This document shows, one piece after another, positions 44,391 to 54,156 of a stretch of DNA of 64,000 nt. Source of the DNA: UBA1757 sp963617485 (GTDB lineage Bacteria; Bacteroidota; Bacteroidia; Bacteroidales; UBA1402); NCBI GenBank assembly GCA_963617485.1, contig CAVEPA010000001.1, forward strand, positions 181,211 to 245,210, given 5' to 3'. Position 1 is the first letter of the stretch, and each line of letters opens with the position of its first letter. The notes under the pieces were generated by a model. It saw only the letters and a list, made by a program, of their open reading frames with translations, was not told where the DNA came from and ran no database searches. A program made the position numbers and the translations under genes.

Positions 44391-45968
44391 TTATTTATTA
44401 GTCGTGGTAGTGGTTTCATAGAAAGTATTCTGTACCAAGGCATCGTTCGACTTGATTTCATCGTCGTGGATGGGCCAATAATGACTGCGGTAGTCGCCGT
44501 ACTTCGACTGCAGGCTCTGCTGCTTGCCGGTGGGGGCAGATACCAAGGCCAAATCCATCAGATAATCGATGCGGGCATAATTGTTGCGGCGGGCGAAACG
44601 CAGCACGTCGTACCAGCGTTTGCCTTCGAACATCAGCTCGCGGGCGCGCTCGTCCAGCAGGAACTGCTCCAATTCGGAAGCGTTGATGACACCCGAGAAA
44701 TCGGTATCGTCGCTTTCGAGCGCATTGGCTCTTTCACGCACCTGTTTGATAAGCGAATAGGCCTCCTGCAAATCCGTTTGAGTACCCTTCTGAATGAGAG
44801 CCTCGGCCATCATCAGCAGCACTTCGGGATAGCGGTAGAATATCCAGTTGGCATACGATTGCGTGGATGTGCGGGCCGTTCCCAATCGGGTCATAGCCAT
44901 GTATTTCCAAATAATCTTGCCCTGATAGGAGAAGCCGTTGCTGCGAATGTCGTAGACATCCTCGTCCAACTCATAAAGCGGGAAATAGTTGGCTTCGATA
45001 TGGTCGATATTGGCCACCAGCACGTTGCGTGCAGATGACAGCAGCGTATAGAAACCATTGGTCTTGGTCTCATCGAAATTCAGCTCGAAAATACTCTCAT
45101 CGCTGTTACCCGTACCCCAAACACTGTTGAACAGGGCATCGACAGCCGTAGCATCCGCATAATAAACATTCTCTACATCGGGAAGCGCAGTGCGCGAAAC
45201 ACTTATCATACGGAATTCTTCCGACTCCTTGATAGCACGGCAACGCTTCAGCGCCTCATCGTACTCGCCCGTCCACAGATAGACATCGGCCAGGATAGCC
45301 TTCACGGCCCAAAGCGTCATACGGCCCTTGGGATACTCCATATTATAAGAAGGCTTCTGGCTCTGCATCACGGCTTCGGCCTCGGTCAGGTCGAGCACAA
45401 TCTGCTGGAAAACGCTGTCTTGCGAACTTTTGGCAATATGGTAATTCTGGTCGTCAGACACCGAAGCTTCCAATACCAGAGGCACTTCGCCGAAGGAACG
45501 CACCAGATAAAAATACATCAGGGCGCGCAAAGCTTTGGCCTCGGCTTTGTACAAATCGGCTTCCTGTTGGCTGTAAGAAGCATCGAGCGGCACGGCTTGG
45601 TCGGCATATTGAAGCACCAGGTTGCAGTTTCTGATAACACTGTAGAAATTGCCCCACTTGCACACGGCATTGTCGGTGGCTATTTCGCCGGAACGGATGG
45701 CGGTGTAGGAAGCATTGGGACGGGTTCCGTCGGTTACCATATCGGCACGCAGTTCGCCCCAAAGGAACATACGGTTGATACATTCGGTATTCATCATTTC
45801 ACAATAGATACCGACAACGGCCGATTCCACCTGCTCTTTGCTCTGCCAGAAGTCCTCGCGCGTAACACCGTCTTCGGGGCTAAGGTCGAGCCAGCCGTCG
45901 CAGGAAGTCCCGGCCAGCATCAGCAGCAGCAAACTTATGATTGTGATAGTCTTTTTCATCTTTCGCAT
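44391..45968 (-). CDS. SusD/RagB-family lipoprotein (pair 1)
   Basis: A 525-residue SusD-like lipoprotein, lipobox AGTSC with C23. The family features are good: DGWLDLSPEDGVT near the N terminus, EAKALRALMYFYLVRSFGEVPLV, YRYPEVLLMMAEAL and the C-terminal DERARELMFEGKRWYDVLRFAR (quoted in part). Length is standard. It follows its SusC by eight bases. It would cap that transporter and bind the incoming glycan. Confidence 0.95.
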   Translation of the reverse strand: MRKMKKTITIISLLLLMLAGTSCDGWLDLSPEDGVTREDFWQSKEQVESAVVGIYCEMMNTECINRMFLWGELRADMVTDGTRPNASYTAIRSGEIATDNAVCKWGNFYSVIRNCNLVLQYADQAVPLDASYSQQEADLYKAEAKALRALMYFYLVRSFGEVPLVLEASVSDDQNYHIAKSSQDSVFQQIVLDLTEAEAVMQSQKPSYNMEYPKGRMTLWAVKAILADVYLWTGEYDEALKRCRAIKESEEFRMISVSRTALPDVENVYYADATAVDALFNSVWGTGNSDESIFELNFDETKTNGFYTLLSSARNVLVANIDHIEANYFPLYELDEDVYDIRSNGFSYQGKIIWKYMAMTRLGTARTSTQSYANWIFYRYPEVLLMMAEALIQKGTQTDLQEAYSLIKQVRERANALESDDTDFSGVINASELEQFLLDERARELMFEGKRWYDVLRFARRNNYARIDYLMDLALVSAPTGKQQSLQSKYGDYRSHYWPIHDDEIKSNDALVQNTFYETTTTTNK

Positions 45969-45976
45969 AGTTTAAA

Positions 45977-48900
45977 TTAGAAACCGATGGTCATACCCAA
46001 AGAAACATCCTTGGCCTTGGGAGCGCGGGTGCGGTCGTAACCCACCAGATAGATGTTCGAACCGCCGATGGAAACTTCGGGGTCCATACCTGTGTACTTG
46101 GTCCAGACGAAAAGGTTCTGGGCAGTGAGGTGTATCTTCAAATCTCTCAAGCCGATGGCTTTCAGTTTTTCCTTATTGAAGGAGTAGCTCAAGGTAAGCG
46201 ATTTCCAACGCAGGAAGGAGCCGTCTTCCACATAACGGTCGCTACCCAACCAGTTGTAGCCGTAGCCGTACAGGGCGCGGGGCAACAAGTCGGCCGGAGC
46301 CTCTTCGGCACTGTCGTAGGAATGACGCCAGCGACGCAATACCGAAGTGCTTTGGTTGTTCATATTGTACATGCTCTCCATATCCATTTTGGTGCGGTTC
46401 ACAATTTCATTGCCCACACGGAAATAGAAATACGAGCTCAACGTCCACTGTTTGTTGTAGCGGATGGTGGGACCGAAACCGCCGGTAAAAAGCGGGTTGG
46501 CATCACCCAAATAAACAATGTCCAGATAGTTGATGTTGCCGTCGTGGTTGATGTCCTCGTACTTGGCATCACCGGCCTGGAACTGATAGTCGATGGTGGG
46601 ATAGCCAAAACGCATGTACACCGGGTTGCCGTCCACATCGTAAATCTTGTTGCCGCTGGCATCGCGAGCGATGGTTTCGTCTTCGTTCAAGAAAACACCG
46701 GCATAACGGTAACCATAGAACGAACCCAAAGGCTGGCCTATTTGCACTACCGACAGATAGTTGCCGTTGGAAGTGCTCACGCCGCTCTCGGTAGCAATAT
46801 AGGGCGAGAGTTCACGAATGATGTTCACCGAGCGGGCCACATTCATATTGAATTCAACCGTCCACTTCTTGGTTCTAAGCGGAGTGGTGAGCACGCTGAG
46901 TTCCCAACCCTGGTTGTCCATCGTACCGACATTCATCGAGATGGAGCTATAGCCCGAGGTGCTGGGGATGGTCACATTCTTGAAGTACAAGTCTTCGGTG
47001 CGCTTACGGTAGATATCAAAATCGATATTGATGCGGTTCTTGAAAGCCGCGAACTTGAAACCGCCGTTGTACTGGTGTACCTTTTCCCAGCGAAGGTTCT
47101 GCAGCTCCATGTTGGAAGCAGAAACGCCGGTCTTGCCCATATACTGGTAATCATAGGTATTGTACATACTGTAGGCCAGATAGTTGCCCGAAACGGCATT
47201 ACCGTTCACACCGTAGCTGGCGCGAAGGCTCATGTCATCGAGAAATTCCCAGTTGCCCATAAACTCTTCAGAGGATATACGCCAACGTCCGGAAACACTG
47301 GGGAACAAGCCGTAGCGATAGTTGGCACCGAATTTGGAGTTACCCTCTTCGCGCAAGGTAGTGCCGAAGATGTAACGGTCTTTCCAAGCATAGTTCAAAC
47401 TAATCATGGCTGCCATACTTCTGGTCTGGCTCGACGAAGACGCGATACCCAGCGCGTTGTTGCCCGTCAGACGCGAAGCGATGGAAGGGTCGGTGAGTGC
47501 CGTCGAAGCCGAGTTGGCCGTGGTGAGGTTCATCGACTCACTGCGAGCGTCACGGGTATTGAGCGCGAGCATGGCCGTCAAGTCGTGGTCTTCGCCCAAT
47601 TGCGGCGTGTAGATAAGCTTGTTGTAGGTCTGCACCGTAAACGACTTGGAGTCGCTGTCGTAAGCCTGGTTCACCGAGGTTTCGTACATCGGGCGTCCCG
47701 TAGCAATCTGCGGCAGGAACTTGTTGGTCTTGGTATTGTTGATGTCGAAGGCCAAGTCTACCTGATACGTCAACTGACTGGGAATAATGTAGTATTGCAT
47801 GGTCAGCTTGGGCACGATACGCTCGGAAACCAGCCTCTGTATGCCGTTCCTAGCCATGGCCACGGGATTGTACACGCTGCTCCACGAGCCTTGGGGCGTT
47901 TCCTCGGGACTGAAATACGTAGGTGTCTGCTGTCCGTCTACCGTCCATTCGTAGAGGCTCATGTTCGGCATCTTGGTATAGGAGCTGGACAGCACCGTGG
48001 TGGTGTAGTTACGATCGTTGTCGCCGTAGGTATAGGCGATGTCGGTAAGCACCTTTATTTTGTCGGACACGTTATAGTCGAGGTTCATACGGGCCGTGAT
48101 ACGCTTGTATTCCTGTCCGATAACGGTACCGTCCTGGTCGAGATAACCCAAGGACATGCGGTAACGGGCCTTTTCGCCACCACCGCTCAAAGAGATGTTA
48201 TGGTCTTGCGTAAAGCCGTTCTTCTGCACCAGCGAAGCCCAGTCGGTATTCTGACCATAATTGTAATAATAGTAAGGATTCTTGGGGTCGTAGTAGAATT
48301 CGGGGAAAGTGAGCGGGGTCATCACATTGGCAATGCCCGCTTCGGCCGTATTCTGCTTGGCTTCCATGATAAGGGTCGTGTACTGGTCGCCGTTGAGCGT
48401 CGGGATGGATTCCTGCGGGAAGACGCCGGTACCCTTGAAGGTATAGGTTATCTTGGGCGCACCCACCGAACCGCGCTTGGTCTTGATTTGCAGCACACCA
48501 TTGGCACCCTGCGAACCCCAGATGGCCGTAGCGGCAGCATCCTTTAGCACCACAATTTCCTCGATATCGGCAGGCGACACGTTCAACAAAGCGGCATATT
48601 CCTCTTCGTCGGCCGTGGCAAAGTCGAAATCGGCATCGATGGTGGTTTCGTAAGGAATACCGTCCACCACGATAAGCGGGTCGCTCGAAGCGTTGATGGA
48701 AGTGGTACCACGGATACGGATAGACATACCGGCACCGGGTTCGCCCGAAGTGGCCACAATGTCCACACCGGCAATACGTCCCTGCAGGGCATCGTCGATA
48801 GAAGCCACTTGCAGTTCTTCCAGTTCCTTGGTCTCAATCTTGGAGTAAGCCACCGTCATGTTGCGTTCCTTGACGTTCATCATACCATCGTTCACCACAC

Positions 48901-49258
48901 GCGAAGCCGTAATGGTGGCATCGGCCAGCATCTTGCTTTCCTCGCGCATAACGATGCGCAGTTCTTTCTTGTTTTCGACGGGCACAATCTGTTTTTGGAA
49001 ACCGATAAAGGTAAACACCAGCTTGGTTCCCGCCTTGGAGCTGACATACAAAGAGAAACCGCCGTTCATATCGGTTTGGGTACCGGAAACGAAACGGTTG
49101 TCAGCGTCCATTTCCATAATATTCACGAAAGGCAGCGGCGAGTTGTCGTAAGAATCGAGGACGACACCCTTCACCAACACCTTGTTGCTCTGTGCAAAGA
49201 CAGGCTGCAAAGCCATCAATACCAGCAGGACGATACTAAAAAATCTATAGTTCTTCAT
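45977..49258 (-). CDS. SusC/RagA-family TonB-dependent transporter (pair 1)
   Basis: A 1093-residue importer. Signal peptide (1-22), carboxypeptidase-like regulatory domain (about 27-110), plug with IRIRGTTSINASSDPLIVVD and EIVVLKDAAATAIWGSQGANGV, and a beta-barrel with a final strand ending in SLGMTIGF. It is clearly different from the second SusC in the window, so the two pairs probably import different oligosaccharides. It is 15 bases downstream of the four-domain FAS1 gene. Confidence 0.96.
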   Translation of the reverse strand: MKNYRFFSIVLLVLMALQPVFAQSNKVLVKGVVLDSYDNSPLPFVNIMEMDADNRFVSGTQTDMNGGFSLYVSSKAGTKLVFTFIGFQKQIVPVENKKELRIVMREESKMLADATITASRVVNDGMMNVKERNMTVAYSKIETKELEELQVASIDDALQGRIAGVDIVATSGEPGAGMSIRIRGTTSINASSDPLIVVDGIPYETTIDADFDFATADEEEYAALLNVSPADIEEIVVLKDAAATAIWGSQGANGVLQIKTKRGSVGAPKITYTFKGTGVFPQESIPTLNGDQYTTLIMEAKQNTAEAGIANVMTPLTFPEFYYDPKNPYYYYNYGQNTDWASLVQKNGFTQDHNISLSGGGEKARYRMSLGYLDQDGTVIGQEYKRITARMNLDYNVSDKIKVLTDIAYTYGDNDRNYTTTVLSSSYTKMPNMSLYEWTVDGQQTPTYFSPEETPQGSWSSVYNPVAMARNGIQRLVSERIVPKLTMQYYIIPSQLTYQVDLAFDINNTKTNKFLPQIATGRPMYETSVNQAYDSDSKSFTVQTYNKLIYTPQLGEDHDLTAMLALNTRDARSESMNLTTANSASTALTDPSIASRLTGNNALGIASSSSQTRSMAAMISLNYAWKDRYIFGTTLREEGNSKFGANYRYGLFPSVSGRWRISSEEFMGNWEFLDDMSLRASYGVNGNAVSGNYLAYSMYNTYDYQYMGKTGVSASNMELQNLRWEKVHQYNGGFKFAAFKNRINIDFDIYRKRTEDLYFKNVTIPSTSGYSSISMNVGTMDNQGWELSVLTTPLRTKKWTVEFNMNVARSVNIIRELSPYIATESGVSTSNGNYLSVVQIGQPLGSFYGYRYAGVFLNEDETIARDASGNKIYDVDGNPVYMRFGYPTIDYQFQAGDAKYEDINHDGNINYLDIVYLGDANPLFTGGFGPTIRYNKQWTLSSYFYFRVGNEIVNRTKMDMESMYNMNNQSTSVLRRWRHSYDSAEEAPADLLPRALYGYGYNWLGSDRYVEDGSFLRWKSLTLSYSFNKEKLKAIGLRDLKIHLTAQNLFVWTKYTGMDPEVSIGGSNIYLVGYDRTRAPKAKDVSLGMTIGF

Positions 49259-49273
49259 CTTTAACCTCCCTTC

Positions 49274-51805
49274 TTATTGAATGATAGCCTTGCAAGGCAG
49301 ATAACCGTCAATACCGTGGATAATGCCGTGACGCGCAAACAGGTTGGAGTTCTTGTTGCCAAGCATTACCTCAACGGGCGTTTCGTTAGACACTTCAGAG
49401 GTTTCCGAAGACACCGTGAACACCAGATTGCCTTCATCGTTCTTGCTAGCGTCTACACGTACAGGCGTCTGAATCGGGTTCTCGGGATTGGGATTATAGA
49501 AAGTCTCCTGCGAGAGCGAACGCGCATAGGTTGACGACTGGTAATTGTAGATGACATTGTAAGGGTTCAAGTCGTTGGGAATCACCCTGTTCTGCAAGAT
49601 ATGCCAAAGCAGGAAGTTCTTGGCCTTGGCCACATCCTCGTCGTAGGTTTCCGAAGAAGTGTTGGTAATAGCCGAATATTCAGGCAGATAACCATCCTCA
49701 ACAGCTTTCTTCATCGCATCGTTATTGGGGATAAGCACTGTCACGGAAGCCGTGTTATCGATTTCGGTAGGATTGATGTACACCTTATTGTCGCTATCGT
49801 AGGGGAAAAGCACGGCCTCGGCATATTTCTTATACTCGCTGAACTTGGCCAGGTTGTCGTTGCAAGCCTTCATCACATAAGTACCCAGACGGCCTTCGTT
49901 GTACGAAGTGACAGGCACGCAGTAGTCAATCAGACGGTTGTCCATATCGTAGACACTGCCGTTCATGAATTCGATATCCTTGAGCTTGGTAGCCACATTG
50001 TAGCTGGTACCCGTCGATGTAGCGTCGAAACCGCCGATACTCTGAATCTGCAGCTTGCTTTGTTTGGCGGCGCCCGAAGGCACCTTGATACGCACTACAT
50101 CGCCATAATAATTCTGCCAGATATCCCAGCCGTAGGCGGCAAAGCACTTCGAATAACCGGGATGTCCCTCCACCTTCGATTGTCCGTTGGCCAGCATGCC
50201 GTCCATGGTTGAATTCACTTCCGCACTGTTGATTCTGACAAAGATACCGTTGAGTACCAGGCGTTTCAGACGGTCTTCGGCCGTCAGGTCGCCGGTGGCG
50301 GCATTTACGTTGCCCCACGAAGACATACCCGTTTCGGTAGAATAGGCATAGGTGTAGCCATCGTTGGTGAAAGCCCGGTCTTTGGGCAAAAATACCAGAT
50401 AATACTCTGAATTATAACCATTGAGGGCACAACGCATAAGTTCCTCCTTCAGCGTGTATTCATAGAACTGGTCTATCACCGCGCGGGCCACAGAATAAGA
50501 GCTGTCCATCAGCATTTGGGTGTAGACGGTCTCGAAATACTTGCTCTTCATGTAGTGGTCGGTGCCATAGAGCAGACCGTTGCTGGCCACTTGGATATGG
50601 GGGAAGTTCTCGTCTTCGAAACTCTTGCCGTAAGAGCCCGAACCGTTGAAAAACTCGCCCGACTCCGACATGGCACTCTTGTACTTGGAAGGCCAGACTT
50701 GCGTGGTGGTGATATGGGCATTGATAAAGTACTCCATAATCTGGTTAGGCACCAAATCGATGCTGGTCCAGGAATTCTTGCCGTTGTCGGTATAAGGTTT
50801 GATGCGGTCTACATAGAAAGAGTCGATAGCCTTGTTGGTGGGAGCGAAGATGGTGTAGCCATCGGTTTCGGCCGTCTTGTCCGATGAGTTGAGACGTTCG
50901 GCATTCAGTTCGACGGCAAAGTCGTAGTACTTCACCATCACCTCGCGAAGATTAAGCTCGGGATAGATGCTTCTGAAATGCTGGGTGGCCTCATCGTTGG
51001 CTTCGTAGAGCTTGTAGACATAGTTGCCCGACACATCCTTGCGATCGAAGAAAGCCATCAGCTGGCTGTAGCGGGTGTCCGACTTGAGGATTTTCTCCAA
51101 GTTGGGCAAAGGTTTGTTTACCTTGTCAACGGCATGAACAATACCGTTTTCGGCTACGATATTCTCTTCTACCACACTGGCTCGCTGGATATTCTTGCCG
51201 GTATAGGTTACGCCGGGATAGAAATACTCGTAGTCGGTGGCCAACAGACCGCGCTTGCTGAAGAGACGGTCCAAATAAGTGGGTACATATTTATAATTGT
51301 TGTCGCCTACCGTATAGCTGCTGTTGGCAGTAGCATCCACCACCCAAGCCAGCGTGCCGTCGGGCAACACTTCCTGATAGATGGCATCGTAGTAGGCAGT
51401 CTTCTTCTTGATACTGCTGAGCGTATCCCAACCATTGGTCAGCACATCGGTCAGTTCGTTAAACTCGAACACATTGTAAACCAAGGAATAAGACACGATG
51501 GTATCGGCCTCGGCCGCCGAAATCTCATCGATGGAAGCATAGCCTTGTTCGCGCAGATAGTCGGCAATGGCATCGTTGGTGGGTGCAAACACCGTGTAGT
51601 AGCTGGCCGATTTCAAGATGCGCTCGTACATAGTACTGTCTACCAGCTGCAGGAAGGAACTGAAACGGCCGTCCTTCTGCAAGACTTCGTAAATAGGTGG
51701 CTCCAGCCACTCAGGACGTGAATAATACTGGTCCCAGTATTCGTCCTTACACTGTGTGAACAACAACAAGGCCATCCACATCCACAAAAACTTGAATCGT
51801 TTCAT
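49274..51805 (-). CDS. Four-domain FAS1 (fasciclin) lipoprotein, 843 aa
   Basis: An 843-residue lipoprotein, lipobox FTQC with C19. Four FAS1 repeats are inferred from the recurring H1 motif: YTVFAPTNDAI, YTIFAPTNKAI, YYLVFLPKDRAF and VTVLIPNNDAM. The closing H2-type motif occurs as ENGIVHAVDKV and HGIIHGIDGYL. It is immediately upstream of the first SusC gene and probably heads or follows the GH-like gene in the operon. Multi-FAS1 proteins usually act as long adhesive rods on the cell surface; here a role in holding plant cell-wall polymer is inferred. Confidence 0.85.
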   Translation of the reverse strand: MKRFKFLWMWMALLLFTQCKDEYWDQYYSRPEWLEPPIYEVLQKDGRFSSFLQLVDSTMYERILKSASYYTVFAPTNDAIADYLREQGYASIDEISAAEADTIVSYSLVYNVFEFNELTDVLTNGWDTLSSIKKKTAYYDAIYQEVLPDGTLAWVVDATANSSYTVGDNNYKYVPTYLDRLFSKRGLLATDYEYFYPGVTYTGKNIQRASVVEENIVAENGIVHAVDKVNKPLPNLEKILKSDTRYSQLMAFFDRKDVSGNYVYKLYEANDEATQHFRSIYPELNLREVMVKYYDFAVELNAERLNSSDKTAETDGYTIFAPTNKAIDSFYVDRIKPYTDNGKNSWTSIDLVPNQIMEYFINAHITTTQVWPSKYKSAMSESGEFFNGSGSYGKSFEDENFPHIQVASNGLLYGTDHYMKSKYFETVYTQMLMDSSYSVARAVIDQFYEYTLKEELMRCALNGYNSEYYLVFLPKDRAFTNDGYTYAYSTETGMSSWGNVNAATGDLTAEDRLKRLVLNGIFVRINSAEVNSTMDGMLANGQSKVEGHPGYSKCFAAYGWDIWQNYYGDVVRIKVPSGAAKQSKLQIQSIGGFDATSTGTSYNVATKLKDIEFMNGSVYDMDNRLIDYCVPVTSYNEGRLGTYVMKACNDNLAKFSEYKKYAEAVLFPYDSDNKVYINPTEIDNTASVTVLIPNNDAMKKAVEDGYLPEYSAITNTSSETYDEDVAKAKNFLLWHILQNRVIPNDLNPYNVIYNYQSSTYARSLSQETFYNPNPENPIQTPVRVDASKNDEGNLVFTVSSETSEVSNETPVEVMLGNKNSNLFARHGIIHGIDGYLPCKAIIQ

Positions 51806-51851
51806 ATTTGTTGTCAGGTAATTACTTGTAAAGTTCTACTTTGCACTGTGT

Positions 51852-54026
51852 TTAGGGCATGACAGCAAGATTTTCCCAGCGCACTTGCCAATTGCCGTCC
51901 TGCGGAAAACCGGGCGTATAGTCGGGCCGGCCCTCGTTGCCGTCCCAGCCGGCGCACATCATGGCCACAGCCGTCAGCAGACCGCCGTTGCCGGGCAGAT
52001 ACAGACGCAAACGGCCGTCCTGATAATTGTGTCCGTTAATCAGATAGGAATTGGTGCGACGGTCCATCAGAAGAGCATCCACAGCCTTGTCGGGCATACC
52101 CAGACGGGCAGCACACATGGCCGTCATCGGATAGTCCCAGCCCCAGGTCTTGCCCCAGTTCCAGTTCTCCCATATCCAATTGAAGGTATTGGTCATGATA
52201 TCCTTGCGGACCAGCTTCGACTCGGGCAGCACACCCAAAGCTCCCAGCACGGCCATGTGGTCGGAACTGTAACGTACATCTACATAAGTGTCGGTGGCTG
52301 TTTCCGCGGCCAGATACAGCTTGTTCTCGTTGTAAGCCAAGGGCGAAAGCTTGTCAATTACCACTTCCCATTCCATATTCTTGGGCATGCCCAAACGCTG
52401 ACGCCATTGCTGGGCCACACACAAGGCATAATGCCAATAAGAAAGTTCAAAAGGAGGATTCACCGTTTCGGCGGCGCGCAAGGTTTCCTGAGCCGGAATG
52501 ACACCCTTCAGCACATAGCGGTCGCCCATACCGTCGTAGTCGGCAAAGTCGGCCATAAATTCGGCCGTTTCGAACACCAAATCGGCAAAGGGTTTCCACA
52601 GCGCCGTATCGGTAGGATGGTTACGGTAGATGAGTTCGGCCATGTACAGGATATGTGGTTGTTGCCAAATAAGGAAGGAACCCACCTTCGAGGGTGCCTC
52701 CGTGGCCGAGGGGTCGGTCATTTTCATCCAGCGTACCCCCTTGAATCCTTGGCGACGGGCAATCTCCCGGGCATTATCCTTGGCCGAGAAATACCAGTTC
52801 ATGCTAGGCAGCAGACATTCGTCACGGTTCCACAGCGCAAAGTGAACACCGTGCCACCAGTGCATTTCCAGATGGAACTTGCCAAACCAACTGTTATAAG
52901 TAAGGCCGGTTTCCTGAGGCGGATAGATGCCGGCGCACTGTATGGCCGTAAGGTATTGCGACAACACCACCCGACGTTCCAGTTCAAAGGCGCGACTGTC
53001 TTTGCAAAGCGAAAAATCGACGGCACCGCCGCTTTTCCAGAAATGCTGCCAATGCTTGGCACTGGCTTCCTCCACTTGGGCCACGCTGAGCAGCTGGGCC
53101 AATTCTTCGGCATCTTCTATGAATTCCGAAGTAAAACTAAGCGAAGGTTCTGCCGTCTTCAGATAAAAGGTATGCGGGGTCTTGGCCTTGACAAAAAGTG
53201 CCGGACCTTCCCAAGCCACCTTAACATAATAAACGGTGCTGTCGAGCGTGCGCTGCAGCAAGGCCCACTGGCTATCTTGCGCCACAATGCGTGTACGGTG
53301 TTTGCCGGGATTGTCCCAAGAAGTGGCATCATCGCTGTGCTTACCCGAAGGATAGGGAAAGCGCCAGCAAATTTTCATTTGATTATTGGCGAAAAGCGAA
53401 GAAGTTACCCGGGCAGCCACCATATCCCTTTCGGGATGACAGAAGGTGCTGACACTCACCTGCTCGCCCCCGGCAAAAAAGCGGCTGTCGATGCGACCGT
53501 TCCACATATCAAGGGTCTGGTCGGTCTGCTGAATGTCAGCAGCCGTGAGGGCGTTACCCTTGGTGTCGCACATGCAAAGACCGATATAACCCAAATGCAG
53601 GCGGTGCGGGTTGCCCCGGTAATAGTTGGCAGCGGCACGCTGACGGCCGGCTTCGTTGAACTGCACGGCATAAAGCTCGTCACGGCCTCTGAAATCGTAG
53701 GCTTTGAGCGTTTCTTCGGTGGTAAATTTGTGCTTGTTGGGAAAGCTGTGCCAGCCCCATTGCGACATAGTGCCCAACGGAACTCCCTGAGAATAGCGCT
53801 GCGGAAACGACTGCAGACCGGTGGCATCGACGGTAAAGGCGAAATTGCCGTTACCCAGCGACAGGCTGGCCAGCGAATCTACACAATCCACCTTGACGGC
53901 ATGACGGCCCACCAAGGCCTCACGATCGATAGGGTCTGGTTTAACCGAACTTTGACAGGCGCTAAACAGTGTCACGGCCAGCGCCATGGACAAAGAGAGG
54001 AGGACGGCTTTTCTTCTTAAAATCAT
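51852..54026 (-). CDS. Six-hairpin glycosidase-like lipoprotein
   Basis: A 724-residue lipoprotein, lipobox LFSAC with C24. A beta-rich N-terminal half is followed by an (alpha/alpha) domain that is Trp-rich, as in GH65/GH95-type glycosidases. The most striking segment is TYNSWFGKFHLEMHWWHG with E387, a likely acid or ligand residue, and the later GKTWGWDYPMTAMCAARLG. I judge it a member of the six-hairpin glycosidase superfamily, probable alpha-L-fucosidase, rhamnosidase or phosphorylase relative, but the exact family and substrate cannot be stated from sequence alone. It is the first gene of the long minus-strand PUL operon. Confidence 0.65.
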   Translation of the reverse strand: MILRRKAVLLSLSMALAVTLFSACQSSVKPDPIDREALVGRHAVKVDCVDSLASLSLGNGNFAFTVDATGLQSFPQRYSQGVPLGTMSQWGWHSFPNKHKFTTEETLKAYDFRGRDELYAVQFNEAGRQRAAANYYRGNPHRLHLGYIGLCMCDTKGNALTAADIQQTDQTLDMWNGRIDSRFFAGGEQVSVSTFCHPERDMVAARVTSSLFANNQMKICWRFPYPSGKHSDDATSWDNPGKHRTRIVAQDSQWALLQRTLDSTVYYVKVAWEGPALFVKAKTPHTFYLKTAEPSLSFTSEFIEDAEELAQLLSVAQVEEASAKHWQHFWKSGGAVDFSLCKDSRAFELERRVVLSQYLTAIQCAGIYPPQETGLTYNSWFGKFHLEMHWWHGVHFALWNRDECLLPSMNWYFSAKDNAREIARRQGFKGVRWMKMTDPSATEAPSKVGSFLIWQQPHILYMAELIYRNHPTDTALWKPFADLVFETAEFMADFADYDGMGDRYVLKGVIPAQETLRAAETVNPPFELSYWHYALCVAQQWRQRLGMPKNMEWEVVIDKLSPLAYNENKLYLAAETATDTYVDVRYSSDHMAVLGALGVLPESKLVRKDIMTNTFNWIWENWNWGKTWGWDYPMTAMCAARLGMPDKAVDALLMDRRTNSYLINGHNYQDGRLRLYLPGNGGLLTAVAMMCAGWDGNEGRPDYTPGFPQDGNWQVRWENLAVMP

Positions 54027-54092
54027 GCTACTATTTTTTACGCTTGTTTACACAGACACGGCACCTTGGCACACACATCCGCTACAATCGGG

Positions 54093-54100
54093 CAAAAATA
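54093..54100 (-). promoter_or_regulatory. Putative promoter of the minus-strand PUL operon
   Basis: TATTTTTG on the minus strand matches the -7 consensus. Twenty bases upstream the -33 region reads TATG within TTTTTATG, a partial match. The start would give a leader of about 60 bases before the GH-like gene. Confidence 0.5.
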
Positions 54101-54156
54101 GTAGTTTTCCCTTAAAAATGCATAAAAATTCCCCTAGAATCTACGCGCAGAAGATG

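Noticed and set aside
46130..48547. An 805-codon plus-strand frame opposite the first SusC, and similar frames at 32692-34725, 51885-54020 and 53986-56052
   Set aside because: All are antisense to well-supported genes, lack domains and contain runs typical of reverse-strand translation (many His, Val and Gly).
49274..51805. CRISPR or tandem DNA repeats in the FAS1 region
   Set aside because: The repetition is at the protein-domain level and diverged; no direct DNA repeats with spacers are present.
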